Positions 47,500 through 59,130 of a DNA stretch of 64,000 bases are shown here, one piece after another. The notes under the pieces were generated by a model, which had not been told where the DNA came from, did not search any database, and saw nothing but the letters and a program-made list of their open reading frames with translations. Each line of letters begins with the position of its first letter. The stretch's first letter is position 1. The DNA lies in contig NC_090768.1 of NCBI RefSeq assembly GCF_036898095.1, forward strand, positions 51,214,318 through 51,278,317, written 5' to 3'. Source of the stretch: Palaemon carinicauda (lineage: Eukaryota > Arthropoda > Malacostraca > Decapoda > Palaemonidae). The translations under genes and the position numbers were made by a program.

Positions 47500-48450
47500 C
47501 CGATTACTCGACAGACTGTTGACATGGGCTTAAAGACGATGCTGAGAGAACTACCCTTATAGCCCACCTTCTGTCAGCCCCAGTGGCAGATGTGCCACAC
47601 GTCATCACATGCAACTCCGGTCAGAACCTCTCTGCAATTGATTGCTGATTTCCTCATCTGCCATTGTAGGGAGAAGCTTCCCTCTGCAGTAAAAGCCTTT
47701 TCAGCCTTGAGCCAGGTTTTCAGACTGAAGGGTTTAGATCTTAACTGTTTGTGAGAATTGTCTATGCTCACGAAGAGCTTCAAGCACATCTGCCCTCCCA
47801 AGGAACTTGAATTCCTGGAATAGGACATCACTTGAGTCCTCGGGGTTGTGAAGCGGGCCATGTACAAGCCCCTGAGAAGGACGTCAGGGAGGGATCCAAC
47901 CATCAATACTTTTCTGGCTGTTCTTAGCCTCGGCAAAGTGAGCAGTTAAGCTTAATAGCATTTTGTATATAACAAGTCATTCCAATGGATGGAAGGAGGT
48001 CTCCTTAACCTTTGTTCCAGAGTTTGTGGCCAAGACCCAGAACTCAGCCATTCATGACTCCAGTTTTGAGTCCTTCTCTATCTCTTCTCTAAAAGAAACG
48101 ACCCGCAGGGGTTGGGATGAGGACGTTATACGGCTTTACCTGAAGTGAACTAAGCGGTTTATGCCGGAGCATCAGAGGCTCATCTTTGGCACTGTAAAGG
48201 TGAAAAAGATATCCAAGGACACCCTTTCATCCTGGCTTTGTGAAACAGTCACACAACCCTACTTTCCCACCAGCGAGAAGATGGAAGGACCATTCTGGGC
48301 ACAAAAACACGTCAGGAGTATCGGAACTACCAGGAAGGACATTTTAGTAGCAGGAGTCTGGAAATGCCACATAACTTTCACTGTCCCCTATCTACTAGAG
48401 TATTCTTGGATACCTTTTCCCTTGGACCAGTTGTAGCTGCTCATCGGGTT
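47500..48450 (+). pseudogene. DIRS-4 tyrosine recombinase remnants
   Basis: Pieces ADFLICHCREKLPSAVKAF near 47645, a GLNLNC-like linker, KTQNSAIHDSSFESFSISSL near 48030, and a C-terminal LVAGVWKCHITFTVPYLLEY … PVVAAHRVV ending about 48455. Arg I and box II are not intact. Confidence 0.7.
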
Positions 48451-48980
48451 GTGTAAGTAAGACAAGAAAAGTCTTGTCCAAGATAGCAGTTGTGACAAGA
48501 TTAGAATGAGAGAGCAGGTCTAGCCATTTTCCTCTTCTTTCTTCCCCTTCCTTGGGGTGAAGTTGTTGCAGTGTTTTATGCTGGACTGGAGGCGAGATGA
48601 TGGTAAACCTCACGATACAGAGTAACATTTCTTAACAGCAAAGTTTGTATTGAAGCCTCTCCCCCATCCTCTCAGACAAAAGTCAAACCCATTTCTCATA
48701 ATGATCATACATTCACACATCATATCCTTATGGATATAGATTCTGCCATGACAGTCTAACAGTCACTAGGTGGGTACCTAGCCTAAAACCTGCGACATTT
48801 ACATGCTCAGGTTGACAGTAATCACTTTCCCTCCTGTACAGCCGAAAATGCCTTGACATTTCCAGGTTAAGTAAAGCAGCCAGTTTAATCATAGGGACTT
48901 ACTCCCTTCTAAGGATAAGTCTCCTATTCCTACTAAAGGGTTTGTATTTGTGTAAGAACAATTCACAAATTTTTCAAGTA

Positions 48981-50445
48981 CAGTGGTACCTCTACATGCG
49001 AATTTAATCCGTTCCACAACCGACTTCGGGTGTAGAAAATGTTCGGTTGTAGAAACTAATTTTCCCTTAGGAATACAGTACATTGAAATAGGATTAATCC
49101 GTGGTTGAGCCCCAAAACCTATGATAACTCCTTAATAAATTACTACACATAATTACACATGACAATAATGCACACTAAATTAGATAATAGACATGTAAAA
49201 AAGAATAATTATAAAGAAATAATAAATAAAAAACTTGTTTTTAGCGTCACTTTACCTTAAGTCCAGCGTAGGTGTCAATCTTGCTATGCAGAGAGGAGAC
49301 GGACGGGCGGCGAGGAGGTAGAGAGGGTGACTACGATAAACGTAAACTACCGTAACTTATTCTAACTTACACTAAGTGAACTTTAACCTAACTTAGCTAA
49401 TTCATTTTTTTTATTTTTATATTTTATTTTTTTTTTACGTTTTCTTTTTTTCTTTCTGATGATTAATTTTAATCACTTTCACTCTACACTTCTAATTGAT
49501 TTAATTTTTTTCTCTTCAATCTTTGCCGTTTTCTTTGTTTCACTTTCTTTCGCTTCACTCTTTGCCGTTTTCTTTGAACCACTTCCTTCCTCTTCATCAC
49601 GAGTTCGCTTCGTAGTTTTTTTAAAGAAGCTATCGATAGAAAGTTGCTTGGTACAGCTTTTCAGAATGTTTCGAAAATAAGTTAAGGAAACATCATCGAA
49701 CTGCGCAACTACACGACAAACCTGCAATTTTTTTGGATGGTATTTGTCGATAAAGTCGACCACGTCTTGATATTTTCCTAACACCTCTTTTATTTGCGCC
49801 GAACCTAACACATGTTCTACCTCCTCGATCCCTTCCTTGTCATCACTCATGTGCTCAGACATAGCATGGAGTTCCTTGAGCTCCTCTGTAGTAAGTTCAT
49901 CGTGAAGTTCTTTTGCAAGCTCACTCATGCTTTTCAATAATTCCTTGCTTTACTTTTCAAAAAAGCATTTGCTTATTCCTTTTCTCACCACTACCACTAA
50001 CGAAAAAGCCTTTTAGGACCCATGATTTATGTAAAATACCGTAAAAGGATGAACGTAAAAAATCGCGATTAAAACACAGTTAATAGCAGAACGCACAGGG
50101 CACAACCACACGAAGCCGACAAGAACAGAGGAATGTCCCAAGCCACGCTAATTGAAGGTCCCTCCGAGGTAAAAATGCTGCCTTCTATCGGCGGAAATAA
50201 AAAATGCATCCGGTGCTATGAGTACCATCTACGTGTACGGGTATTGTTTACTTCGGGTGTAGAGTAGGAACGTGTTCGAATTGTACTTCGCGTGTTGAAA
50301 AATTCGGATACAACCGGTACGACGAAAATTGCTCACTTCGTACGTCGAAATAAAATTCGGGTATAGAGTCGAAAAATTGCTCGAATTTTACTTAGGGTGT
50401 TGGAAAATTCGGATGAAGATACGTTCGTGTGTAGAGGTTCCACTG
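48981..50445 (-). mobile_element. Tigger/pogo-type DNA transposon, internally deleted
   Basis: 22-bp imperfect inverted ends (cagtggtacctctacatgcg… and …cgtgtgtagaggttccactg), flanked by TA on both sides (48979-48980, 50446-50447). The CAGTGGTACCTC start is typical of Tigger elements. At 1465 bp it is shorter than an autonomous copy. On the minus strand, a start-like MGPKR near 50020 is followed soon by transposase C-terminal sequence, so the DNA-binding and DDE parts are gone. Confidence 0.87.
49479..49937 (-). pseudogene. Tigger-type transposase C-terminal fragment
   Basis: 152 codons from an internal Met: acidic helical start (MSELAKELHDELTTEELKEL), then VCRVVAQFDDVSLTYFRNIL and CTKQLSIDSFFKK, the usual end of Tigger-derived proteins, and a Lys/Glu-rich tail. 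The upstream part of the transposase is deleted. Open, but cannot cut DNA alone. Confidence 0.8.
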
Positions 50446-50679
50446 TAATTTATAATTTTCCCCTAAATATGCACCCGAGATCTAGGACTAAGATCAAATT
50501 GAAGGTTACACCACCTGATGGGTGAGCAAGCCCTACCCTCCACCCGCCAGCAACTACAACCATCCCATTAAAAGTTTAAACAGCCATTTCCAGCTTCGCT
50601 GAAATTATACTCCTGTGAAAGAACACGAGTGTTTGTAGTTAGGAAAAATACAAAATACTTCTAAGAAATTGAGATTCTT

Positions 50680-53600
50680 CACAAGTAATGGTGTCATATA
50701 AATTGTCATTTTACAATTTTTGTTGGGTGGAAATCATTCTCACTGAGAACTTCGTTAAAAACCCATTCAACAAGTTTCCCTTTTGTTTTCATTTGTTTTC
50801 AAACTTTGTTAATACCCAATGTTTTTATCTAAATACAGCCAAAATATTTCCAGTGCTAATCCTTTTTATGGTTTTATAGGAGATGGACACCCAGTTTTCA
50901 TAACTACAGTATTCTGTTTGGAGTTTCCTCTCTATGACATCTTTTCAAAGTCGGCTGTAGTAATGTTATAGAATACCATGATTAGCAGTCCACAGCAAAG
51001 ATCAAGAATTCACATTACTATGAGACTAAGTCCTACAGAGATAATTACTTCTAAACTGACAGGCAATTGACCCAGGGAGTTAGGATTTTTTTCCCCTGCT
51101 TATGTTCTTTCTTCATTACTACAGTTCCTTTTTCAAAATCTTTTTAATATTAATAAGAATACTTTGAAGATGCCAACACTAATTTACTTATTCCTTCCTC
51201 CCCCCCCCCCTTTTCTTTTTCCTCCAGCGCACAACACACATTTCATGATTTACAGTGACTGTTGACTGCTGGATCCCTATTCCTGTTTGCATTGGGAAAA
51301 AATTTACGTTTTATACTTTACCCTTTGAATTTATAAAGGATTTTTACTTTCATCTTTAAATTTCTGATATCCATTTAACCAAATGTATTTAGCGACTGAC
51401 TATAACATCGAGAATAAAACTTAACAGTAATCAAATGAGAATGAAGTCCATATATAGTTTTGTTTTACCCAGTTTGCTTACCCTTGTAATGAAGTATAAA
51501 AGTAACTGGATTAACAAATACTAATTTGTTGATGTGATATTCTTATACAGTTGACTGTTTTAAAAAGCAAGAGACCATGTTGGCACATGGCAAGCTTAGT
51601 CTAACTAAATATTGGCAAAATATTTTATCATAGCACTTTCTAATTTTTTGGAAGTCAAATGAGCATCATAAATGGCGTTAATGTTATAATAGCCTTCTCC
51701 AGGTCTATTTTGTTTTATCCCAAGAATATTATTTGGTGTGGCAGCATTTATACAAGGGCAATTAAGAATGGAACAGCTTCTCTGATGCCAAACATTTTTA
51801 GATATATGGGTATTTCTACCTCTAGTCAGATTTTCTGACTTCTTGTCTCTACTTGCTAGACTTGATACAAAATTCTGATGGTTATATCAAATTTATATAT
51901 ATATTACTACATGTAAGTTATTATAATATATTGTAAGTTTTATGGCATGAAGGTTTTATCAACTGTAAAGTAATTTCTTTTGGTTTTTTGTATAAGGGGA
52001 TGTGTCGACTCTGTTTGCATGGTACTAGAGTTACTTTTTTATTTTAATATTAAAATGTAGGTATATTTTAAATAAAATGTAATTAATATCTTTTTTCATC
52101 GGAAATACTTGAATACATGTGCCCAGGTTTTGGATATGAAATACTGTGCTTCTGACGTGCTAATGCAGTGATTGACGTTTGGAAACGAAAATGATTTGTA
52201 CTATTGTACTAGAGAGTACCTGATTTCCATACTGTGCTAGCACTGCTTAAAGCCAATTTCCATTTTAATGGAAGAAGATAGATTATCTTACATTAAAGGT
52301 ATTCATTAATGTCTACTGTTCAGTCCACTATCAAGAAAAGTTTGGTAAGATACAGTAATATAATCAGAGGCACATTTTACTTTTTCATAGATTAATTTCC
52401 CCCCTATCAATTATTAAGGCATTTTGTTTTTCAATATAGACTGCAGTTTTACTTTTTGGTGTGAAATGAAAGCCCTCAAATCACTATGATGAGAATGTGA
52501 GTATAGAGCTGAATCAGAAAATAAATCACACTTGAAGTTTCCTGTTATATTTCCAATCAATTGTTAACACTTAAACTTAAAATTTCAAAATTATATCAGT
52601 AATGTTATAGTAAACTGTAATTTTCAACCACTCAAGTATACAGTGTGAATACATCATTTGAATTGATAATGTACGATATCAGTTTCAAATCTTGTCATTT
52701 CTAAATATGTGTTGTCTGTAAAAATGGCATTTACAAAATCAGAGCTTCTGGTACTCAAAGTGCAACATATGAAGAAAAATTTAGCAATCCCAGGTAAAGC
52801 CTTGAATTGTTCTGGGAAACTAACTTCATAAATTAATTTTTTTGCTTTCAATAATCAAGTCTTTCCTTTTAGACTTTTTGAATGGATATAGCAAATCTAT
52901 ATAAATGGTTTAGGGGTTTGTTTTTGTACAGGAACTAAATTTTTCAGTTAACCAGTATCTCTGGAGAATTACATAACTTGTTTTGCAGATACCAAGTGAT
53001 GAAATTATGAATTGTTCTATGGAAAACAGTGTTACTGAAAATAACATGGATTATAGGCAAGTTTAATTTTACTTAAAATCTCAGAGAATTGAGACTCGCC
53101 TGACCTTCATGTTCTGCTCTGAAACTGATGTGTATAAGTAAACGTGAGATATTAAAAAAAAAAAAATAACTTTGGGTAAGGTTTTATAATAATCAGTATT
53201 TCCTATTTTCAAGTGAACTATCATAGGCTATTAAAAATCATGATCGAGTGTGATTTTTTAAGTGGTAATATTTCTAGATATAAAAAACGTGGTAAAATGT
53301 TTTTCTAACACTGATTTGTCTTTAAAACCCTTCGTAATGAATAACATTTACAGTCGCAGTTGTAATTTGATAAGTAGAAGTTAAAATATTTGCATGTTTT
53401 GGTCATAAATGCTGAAATTATAAAATATGTGAAGCACTATGGGAGCTAAGAATTTTAATTCTGTACCCTTATGTTGCTATCCAACTAAATAATATTAAAG
53501 GTACTTTCTATACATCAAAACGTCCGAATATTCTATTGGGTCAATCATTATTTTTGTTAAAGGTTTTTCCCAGCTAAAATGTATTCATGTGCACACATTC

Positions 53601-54880
53601 ATACTTAAAAAACAGGATTTCAAGATGTGAGAAATTATTACAAATGTAGCCTCATGTTGAGCTTGAAGAATGGTAAAATAACCTACTCAATTTCATCAAA
53701 ACAAATGTGTGGATATTATATTTCACAGCAACTTCAACTACACTTTTGATGGGGCTGAATTACATTCTTATAATAATTTAATCTAGATTAATTTTTTCTT
53801 GGTTTAATATTTGTACTGATTAATATGCCTTCCTTTTGAGTACAAGACCAAACTTGAATCATCTGTAAATCTTGAGTACTGTTGATGTAATAAAAGGACA
53901 AGAAATGTTTTTTTTTTTTTTTTAACCTATTATAACTTACAGAGGGTGCTATTTTTATGTGAAATACTACTTAACCGTCTATGTTTGTTGATGTGAAATT
54001 GAAATTCTTATAATGGGATTTTAGGAAAAGACCAACTGAAAAGTGTTTATACCCATATGGATGTAGTGAATATTTTAAAGAAGTAAACATCTTGCTGTGA
54101 ATGCTCAAAAACATATATTAGAGCAGACTTTAGGAACTTTCCACCTTATAGCTCTTTGCTCTAATGAAAATTGTGACTTATGAAAAGCATCAAGGAAGAT
54201 ACGAGAGCACTAAATTAGTGCGTTTGTATTCCAAAAAATTTCCTACTCTTCGAAGGAAGAATTGAGACCTAAATAGACCACCTAGTCTTCTAGCAAAGTG
54301 CTTGCAGGGATCGTTATGAAAGTCTCCTTTGATGACTTGCATAAGTTACAGCATTTGTAGCATCTTGCCATAATCCAAAAAGGTCATACTTTTCAAAGGA
54401 AGAATTGAGACCGAAATAGACCACCTAATCTCCAAGTAGTATTTGATGTTGGGTTCATTGTATGTAGTGACCAACTGTAAGAGTTATTACAAATGGGAAT
54501 CTCTGAAATATTGATGAATTGGGAATGGATTCCTGCTTAGTATGGCTGTTAGAAAGTCCCAATCTACCAAGAATGAATCCTTGTCTAAAAGGGATAAACT
54601 CTCCCTGGGAGATGAGAGGCAGAAGTCGGCACTAAGAGAGATGATCGTATGCGATAAGCCTTTGTATTCTCTCCTGCTGGGTAATACGATGCATCAAAGG
54701 ATTTCCATTGGTGTATAACTAAGCTCTCTCTGTTGGTTCCAAGACTGATTTGGCCTTGACATAAACAATCAAACTTGGTAACAGTGACTGGTAGTGGTGA
54801 AAATATTGCTGATAATGCTTTTGCAAGTTGGTAAACCAAGAATGAGAAGTCTTGACCATTCCCATACATTCAAAATACTA
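50680..54880. other. AT-rich region, no gene recognised
   Basis: No coding-like frame of note except a 59-codon ATG frame (54542-54718, SKRDKLSLGDERQKSALREM) of unknown origin. A related ~40-bp motif around ggaagaattgagacc occurs at about 54252 and 54399, a partial duplication with a 147-bp period. Confidence 0.45.
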
Positions 54881-55420
54881 TATTATTATTAATATTATTA
54901 CCCGCTAAGCTACAACCCTAGTCGGAAAAGCAGGGTGCTATAAATCCAAGGGGTCCAACAGGGAAAAATAACCCAGTGAGGAAAGGAAATGAACTGTTTG
55001 AAAAGACATGGCTAAGGAATATGAAATATCTTAGATCAGTAACAACATTAACATAGATACAGTATGTTATGCTGTTCAACATGAAAATATTTGCAGTAAG
55101 TTTGAATTTGTGAAGCTCCAACAAGTCAACTTTTTGATTGGCAAGATCATTCCACAATCTGGTCACAGCTGGAATAAAACTTCTAGAGTACAGTGCAGTA
55201 TCGAGTCTTATAATGGAGACGGCAAGACTGTTAGAACTACCTGCATACCTAGTACTACATCTAAGATAGTATAGTCTGGGAAGATCTAAATGCAAAGGAT
55301 GGTCACAACTATGAAAGGGAAGATCCAAAAGCACAGGATGGCCAGAATTATGAAAAATGTATGCAACATGCATAAAGAGTTAATAGAATGACAGTGCCAG
55401 AGACCAATATCCAGATCAAG
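54881..55420 (-). repeat. LINE-A copy with ORF2 C-terminus
   Basis: Low end (tattattattaatattatta) is the 3' tail. On the minus strand 55373-54990 codes for the end of a LINE ORF2: LPRLYYLRCSTRYAGSS, ALYSRSFIPAVTRLWNDLAN and LHKFKLTANIFML. The FIPxxxRLWNxL motif is common near the end of Jockey-type LINE proteins. This links the AAT-tailed repeats to a LINE. Confidence 0.83.
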
Positions 55421-55990
55421 AATAAGAATTTTAACAGACAGCAAGTTTTTGTCAACAAATTAGGATGCGAGTCAACAGCTGAATACCCGACATGAAAACA
55501 ATACTCGAATCACAACAAGGTACAATGAAACAACTGAAAGATTGGAAAAAATACTAACCTAATACAGTATACTGCGATAGTTAGACCCAGCTTACAGTAT
55601 ACTGTCCAAAATAGTACCACAGGCAAGTGTTTCTTAATACCATTGACCAGACACTTTCATACCAAAGGTTAGTAGAACATGTTAATTTGCAATCTCATTA
55701 AGAAACCATATTAAAAAGTTGGTAAAGAGAAGAATTTAAGATATGCAAAAGGTAAATATAATCAAGACTATAGGTGATCTGTTTATCTTTATTAGTAACC
55801 AAAGCTGATACAATGAATGGAGTTAAAAAGGTCCAAAACCAGGCACTCAGCAAACTTACTCTTCCTTCACCTAAGATAGAATCCTTTTTTGAAATGACTA
55901 CCCACTGATGGTGTGAATAAAACCAATGTTGACCGGTTCAAGAACAGATTAGAGAAAGGCATCACCTTGGATCATCTCGAGAGCCTTTAA
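55421..55990. other. No recognised feature
   Basis: AT-rich; a short stretch near 55890-55980 (GVNKTNVDRFKNRLEKGITL-like on the plus strand) resembles the C-terminal tail of some retroelement polymerases but is too short to assign. Confidence 0.35.
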
Positions 55991-55994
55991 GGCA

Positions 55995-56235
55995 TATTTA
56001 AAGGTTTAAAGGCTGCTCATGAATAGCAGAGGCAAGGGACAGTGACATTGTCCTATCAAGCTGTTAATGGCTACTGATGATTCGGTAGACAGGCCTATAG
56101 GCTCCCCAAAACTCCCATCCTTAGCTCACAAGGATAGTGAGGCTCCAGCGACCAAAGGAACTACGAGCTTTAGCGGGACTCGAACCCCAGCCTGGCGATA
56201 TCCAGGTAACGAAGTTATCTTGTCTCAATGACAGA
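55995..56235 (-). repeat. tRNA-derived SINE, copy 2
   Basis: On the minus strand the head reads ccaggctggggttcgagtcc, containing a good RNA polymerase III B box (GGTTCGAGTCC). The body (ctcactatccttgtgagcta, cctataggcctgtctaccga) is shared with 47080-47345, ending near cagcctttaaacc. The A box is not clear. Confidence 0.72.
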
Positions 56236-56789
56236 AGAACGAGAAGTAGTGGAAAAGTCTTGTAGTATAAAAATGACTAAATACTACTGACATCATCAGA
56301 GGGGATACTTTTCTATCAATTAAAACAAACCACCTAACTTAAATAAAAAATGTAACCTTCATATTTTCCGTCAGAAATTGGAATTTCCTTTATATTCATC
56401 CTATGACTTTTTGATGTACTTGAAACGAAAATCATACTGAAATTTCTTCAAAATTTTTTCTTTTACAATGATATTTACCAATACATTGGGGTGGTACAAG
56501 ATTTGCTTCAGAAAGACTAAAATGATCAAGCAGCTGTATGACCTAACTATATCAAGTGAAGGAAAAAAGTGTAATATAAAGTTCAATTACACTTCCAGAA
56601 TCTTGTAATTGGGTAAATTTCTAAAATCAAGAGTGTGATTGACATTAAAGTTAATAAGTCTAAACTATGTACAGTACATGGATGGTTTATTCAAGGTTTT
56701 CGAAATACTGTGGTACCCTTGATGGGGGTGCACCGAGAGTATAACTTCCTTCCAGCCAGGATAGGACCTAGTGTTCGAAATTAGGATAT

Positions 56790-57510
56790 ATTATTATGAT
56801 ATGCCAAGCTGCAACCCTAGTTGAAAAAGCAACATCCTACAAGCTCTGCATTTCAAACAAAAGCAATCCAGTACAGAAAAAGAACCAGAACTAAAGAATA
56901 ACTCTAAAATATAAATAACAATGATTCTATGAATAAGACTTCAGTATATACAGGGAACAGGGCAGTAGTACTGGTTTTGGAAATAATAAATAAAATAAAA
57001 GATAAGAATCAACAATCTATTGATAAACCATCAGGCATCCTTGACCTTCTATTGAGCCTGTCTAACAAGTCGTTTAAAACATAAATTAGATGGGCAAATT
57101 AACAGGGAAAAAAATGTGCTTTGGTGCAGGTCACCTTCAAGCAGGGGCACTCCAACCCACGATAGAGGAAGGCCATAATACTGGGTAAATGGCTCAATCC
57201 AAAGACTAAGTGAACATTGGTTCAATTTCGTATTCTCATGCTAGAAAGGCTGATTACCATGGCCAAAGTCTCTTCTGTTCTTACCATGTGGAAAAAAATA
57301 GTCATTGAACTGTACGGTAGCTACCCAAGTTAAACATACACCTTAAACTTACCCTTTAGTTGTTAGATGGGTAAGGAAAGAGGTAGATACGTTAGGAATA
57401 TTCCAGATTATCCGTTATATGTGAAAGCAAAAAATTTAGCCATACAAAGAGAGGGACCCAACATGAAGCTGTCTCCCTGGTTCTTAAAATATTCTATAAC
57501 TAACTAATGA
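56790..57510 (-). repeat. Old LINE-A copy
   Basis: Diverged version: ccaagctgcaaccctagttg, later ccatggccaaagtctcttct, ttaccatgtgg and gggacccaacatgaagct, in the same order as the 45.9 kb copy. Confidence 0.65.
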
Positions 57511-58320
57511 GAGGATCTAACCGGGTTTCCGAGTTGAGACGTATACCCCACCCATAGAATTTCTTTGCATTTTCTCCCCCCAACCCCAAAAAATCCCCGT
57601 TTCCCAATGTGTTTAAGAGAAACCTATCTAAAACTACTTTTCTGACAAATGAAGGTCAACGTAGCTTGTGACTCACATAAATATAGGAAAACCATTTACT
57701 CTTCACTCTAAGGGTTCCAAACTTCAATGGAATTTCTCCAGAACTCAATTATAATATCAGAGCCTTTCAGCATTTGGGAAGAATTTCAACTAATGACTTT
57801 ATCCTCTTTCGCCAATTGAGAAAAATTTTAACTAATGACACTATATTTTCCAAATTTTATTGCATTGCAGGAGACGTGATGATAAAGTAATATTCCTTAT
57901 CAGGAAGTGCTGTATAGTATGGCATAATACTAGACATAAGATCCAAATAATGCAAACATTATGTCATTACCATATGTTTCCCATGATACCCCACTAATAC
58001 AATATCATCTACTTTCTCGTTTAAGATTATAACAGAGCTCCTCAAACAACTTCTGGGGCAACTGATAAGGAAACCATGTGCTAGAAAATATGTAAAATTT
58101 GAGTGCTGGTGGATTGAATACTGGGGAACCAATACATTCAAGTATTTAGACTGGACTATTATAATTATATGCAGTGAAAAATAGAACACTGAATTAATTT
58201 AGGAGGTAATGGATTATAGGTACAAGGTGGATTCACTTTCAAATGTCAAATAGCACTTCTTAGCCATATCAACTACAGCTTCGTTCCATCTGGCTACCCA
58301 ACCTCTAAACTTTTACTACA
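57511..58320. other. No recognised feature
   Basis: AT-rich, short C-run, no coding-like frame. Confidence 0.5.
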
Positions 58321-58321
58321 T

Positions 58322-58660
58322 ACAGTATTATTATTATTATTATTACTTGCTAAGCTACAACCCTAGTTGGAAAAGCAGGATGCTATAAGACCAGGGGCTC
58401 CAACAGGGAAAATAGCCCAGTGAGGAAAGGAAACAAGGAAAAATAAAATTTTAAAGATGAGTAACATTAAAATAAATATTTCCTATATAAACTATAAAAA
58501 ACTAAAAAAAACAAGGGGAAGAGAAACAAGACAGAACAGCGTGCCCGAGTGTACCCTCAAGCAAGAGAACTCTAACCCAAGACAGTGGAAGACCATGGTA
58601 CAGTGGCTATGGCACTACCCAAGACTAGAGAACAACGAGGTTAATCGTCAGTTCAACACA
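58322..58660 (-). repeat. LINE-A tail copy
   Basis: Begins with (TTA)n, then cttgctaagctacaacccta, gttggaaaagcaggatgcta, and ends near atggcactacccaagactag. Confidence 0.87.
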
Positions 58661-58921
58661 GGTGTTGAACGGCCTCCCAGGTGGCAGTGCTGGCCATATT
58701 GGCCCAAATTCATGTATCTAATTAATGTTTATCAAAGTAAACACGTCCAAAGGTTTCATAAAACGAAGTCTAGAAATAAAGGGGTATTGTACATCAAAAT
58801 GAGATACATATATGCTGATGCCAGTGATTTTGCTTTTATTGATGATGCTGTGGTTACATTGCATCATTGCAAATTAAAGGTGGTGAGTCTCCCCAACGCC
58901 CCTTTACGAGCCCAATGTGTA

Positions 58922-58924
<3 letters not shown>

Positions 58925-58957
<33 letters not shown>

Positions 58958-59130
58958 TACTAAGCAACAACCCTAGTTGGAAAAGCAGAATGCTATAAGC
59001 CCAGGGGCTCCAACAGGGAAAATAGCCCAGTGAGGAAAGGAAAAGGAAAAAATAAATATTTTTAAGAATAATAATAAAATAAATATCTCCTATGTAAACT
59101 ATGAAAACTTTAAACAAAACATGAGGATGA
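58925..59130 (-). repeat. LINE-A tail copy
   Basis: Begins with about eleven ATT units, then caaccctagttggaaaagca and caacagggaaaatagcccag. Only 265 bp from the previous copy and in the same orientation. Confidence 0.87.

Larger units (their letters stand above)
48920..50490 (+). repeat. DIRS-4 internal complementary region, split by a Tigger element
   Basis: 48920-48980 resembles the inverse of the left end (ctactaaagggtttgtattt, gtgtaagaa). 50446-50490 resembles the inverse of the right end (taatttataattttccccta). Removing the Tigger element and one TA joins them in the order seen in the other ICRs. Confidence 0.6.
42525..50672 (+). mobile_element. DIRS-4: old DIRS element with several later insertions
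   Basis: The left region (about 42550-42700: taggagtgtggttttggcga, gttggagggtggagagtagg) is an imperfect inverse of about 50510-50640. RT, RNase H and recombinase remnants lie between in DIRS order. Later insertions are LINE-A (45872-46530), a SINE (about 47080-47345) and a Tigger derivative (48981-50445). Ends are approximate because of divergence. Confidence 0.75.

Noticed and set aside
54542..54718. 59-codon ATG frame
   Set aside because: Coding-like composition but too short, no motif, and no splice context.
56140..56200. Possible standalone tRNA gene
   Set aside because: Only the B-box region is tRNA-like; no acceptor stem or anticodon arm, and the body recurs as a SINE.
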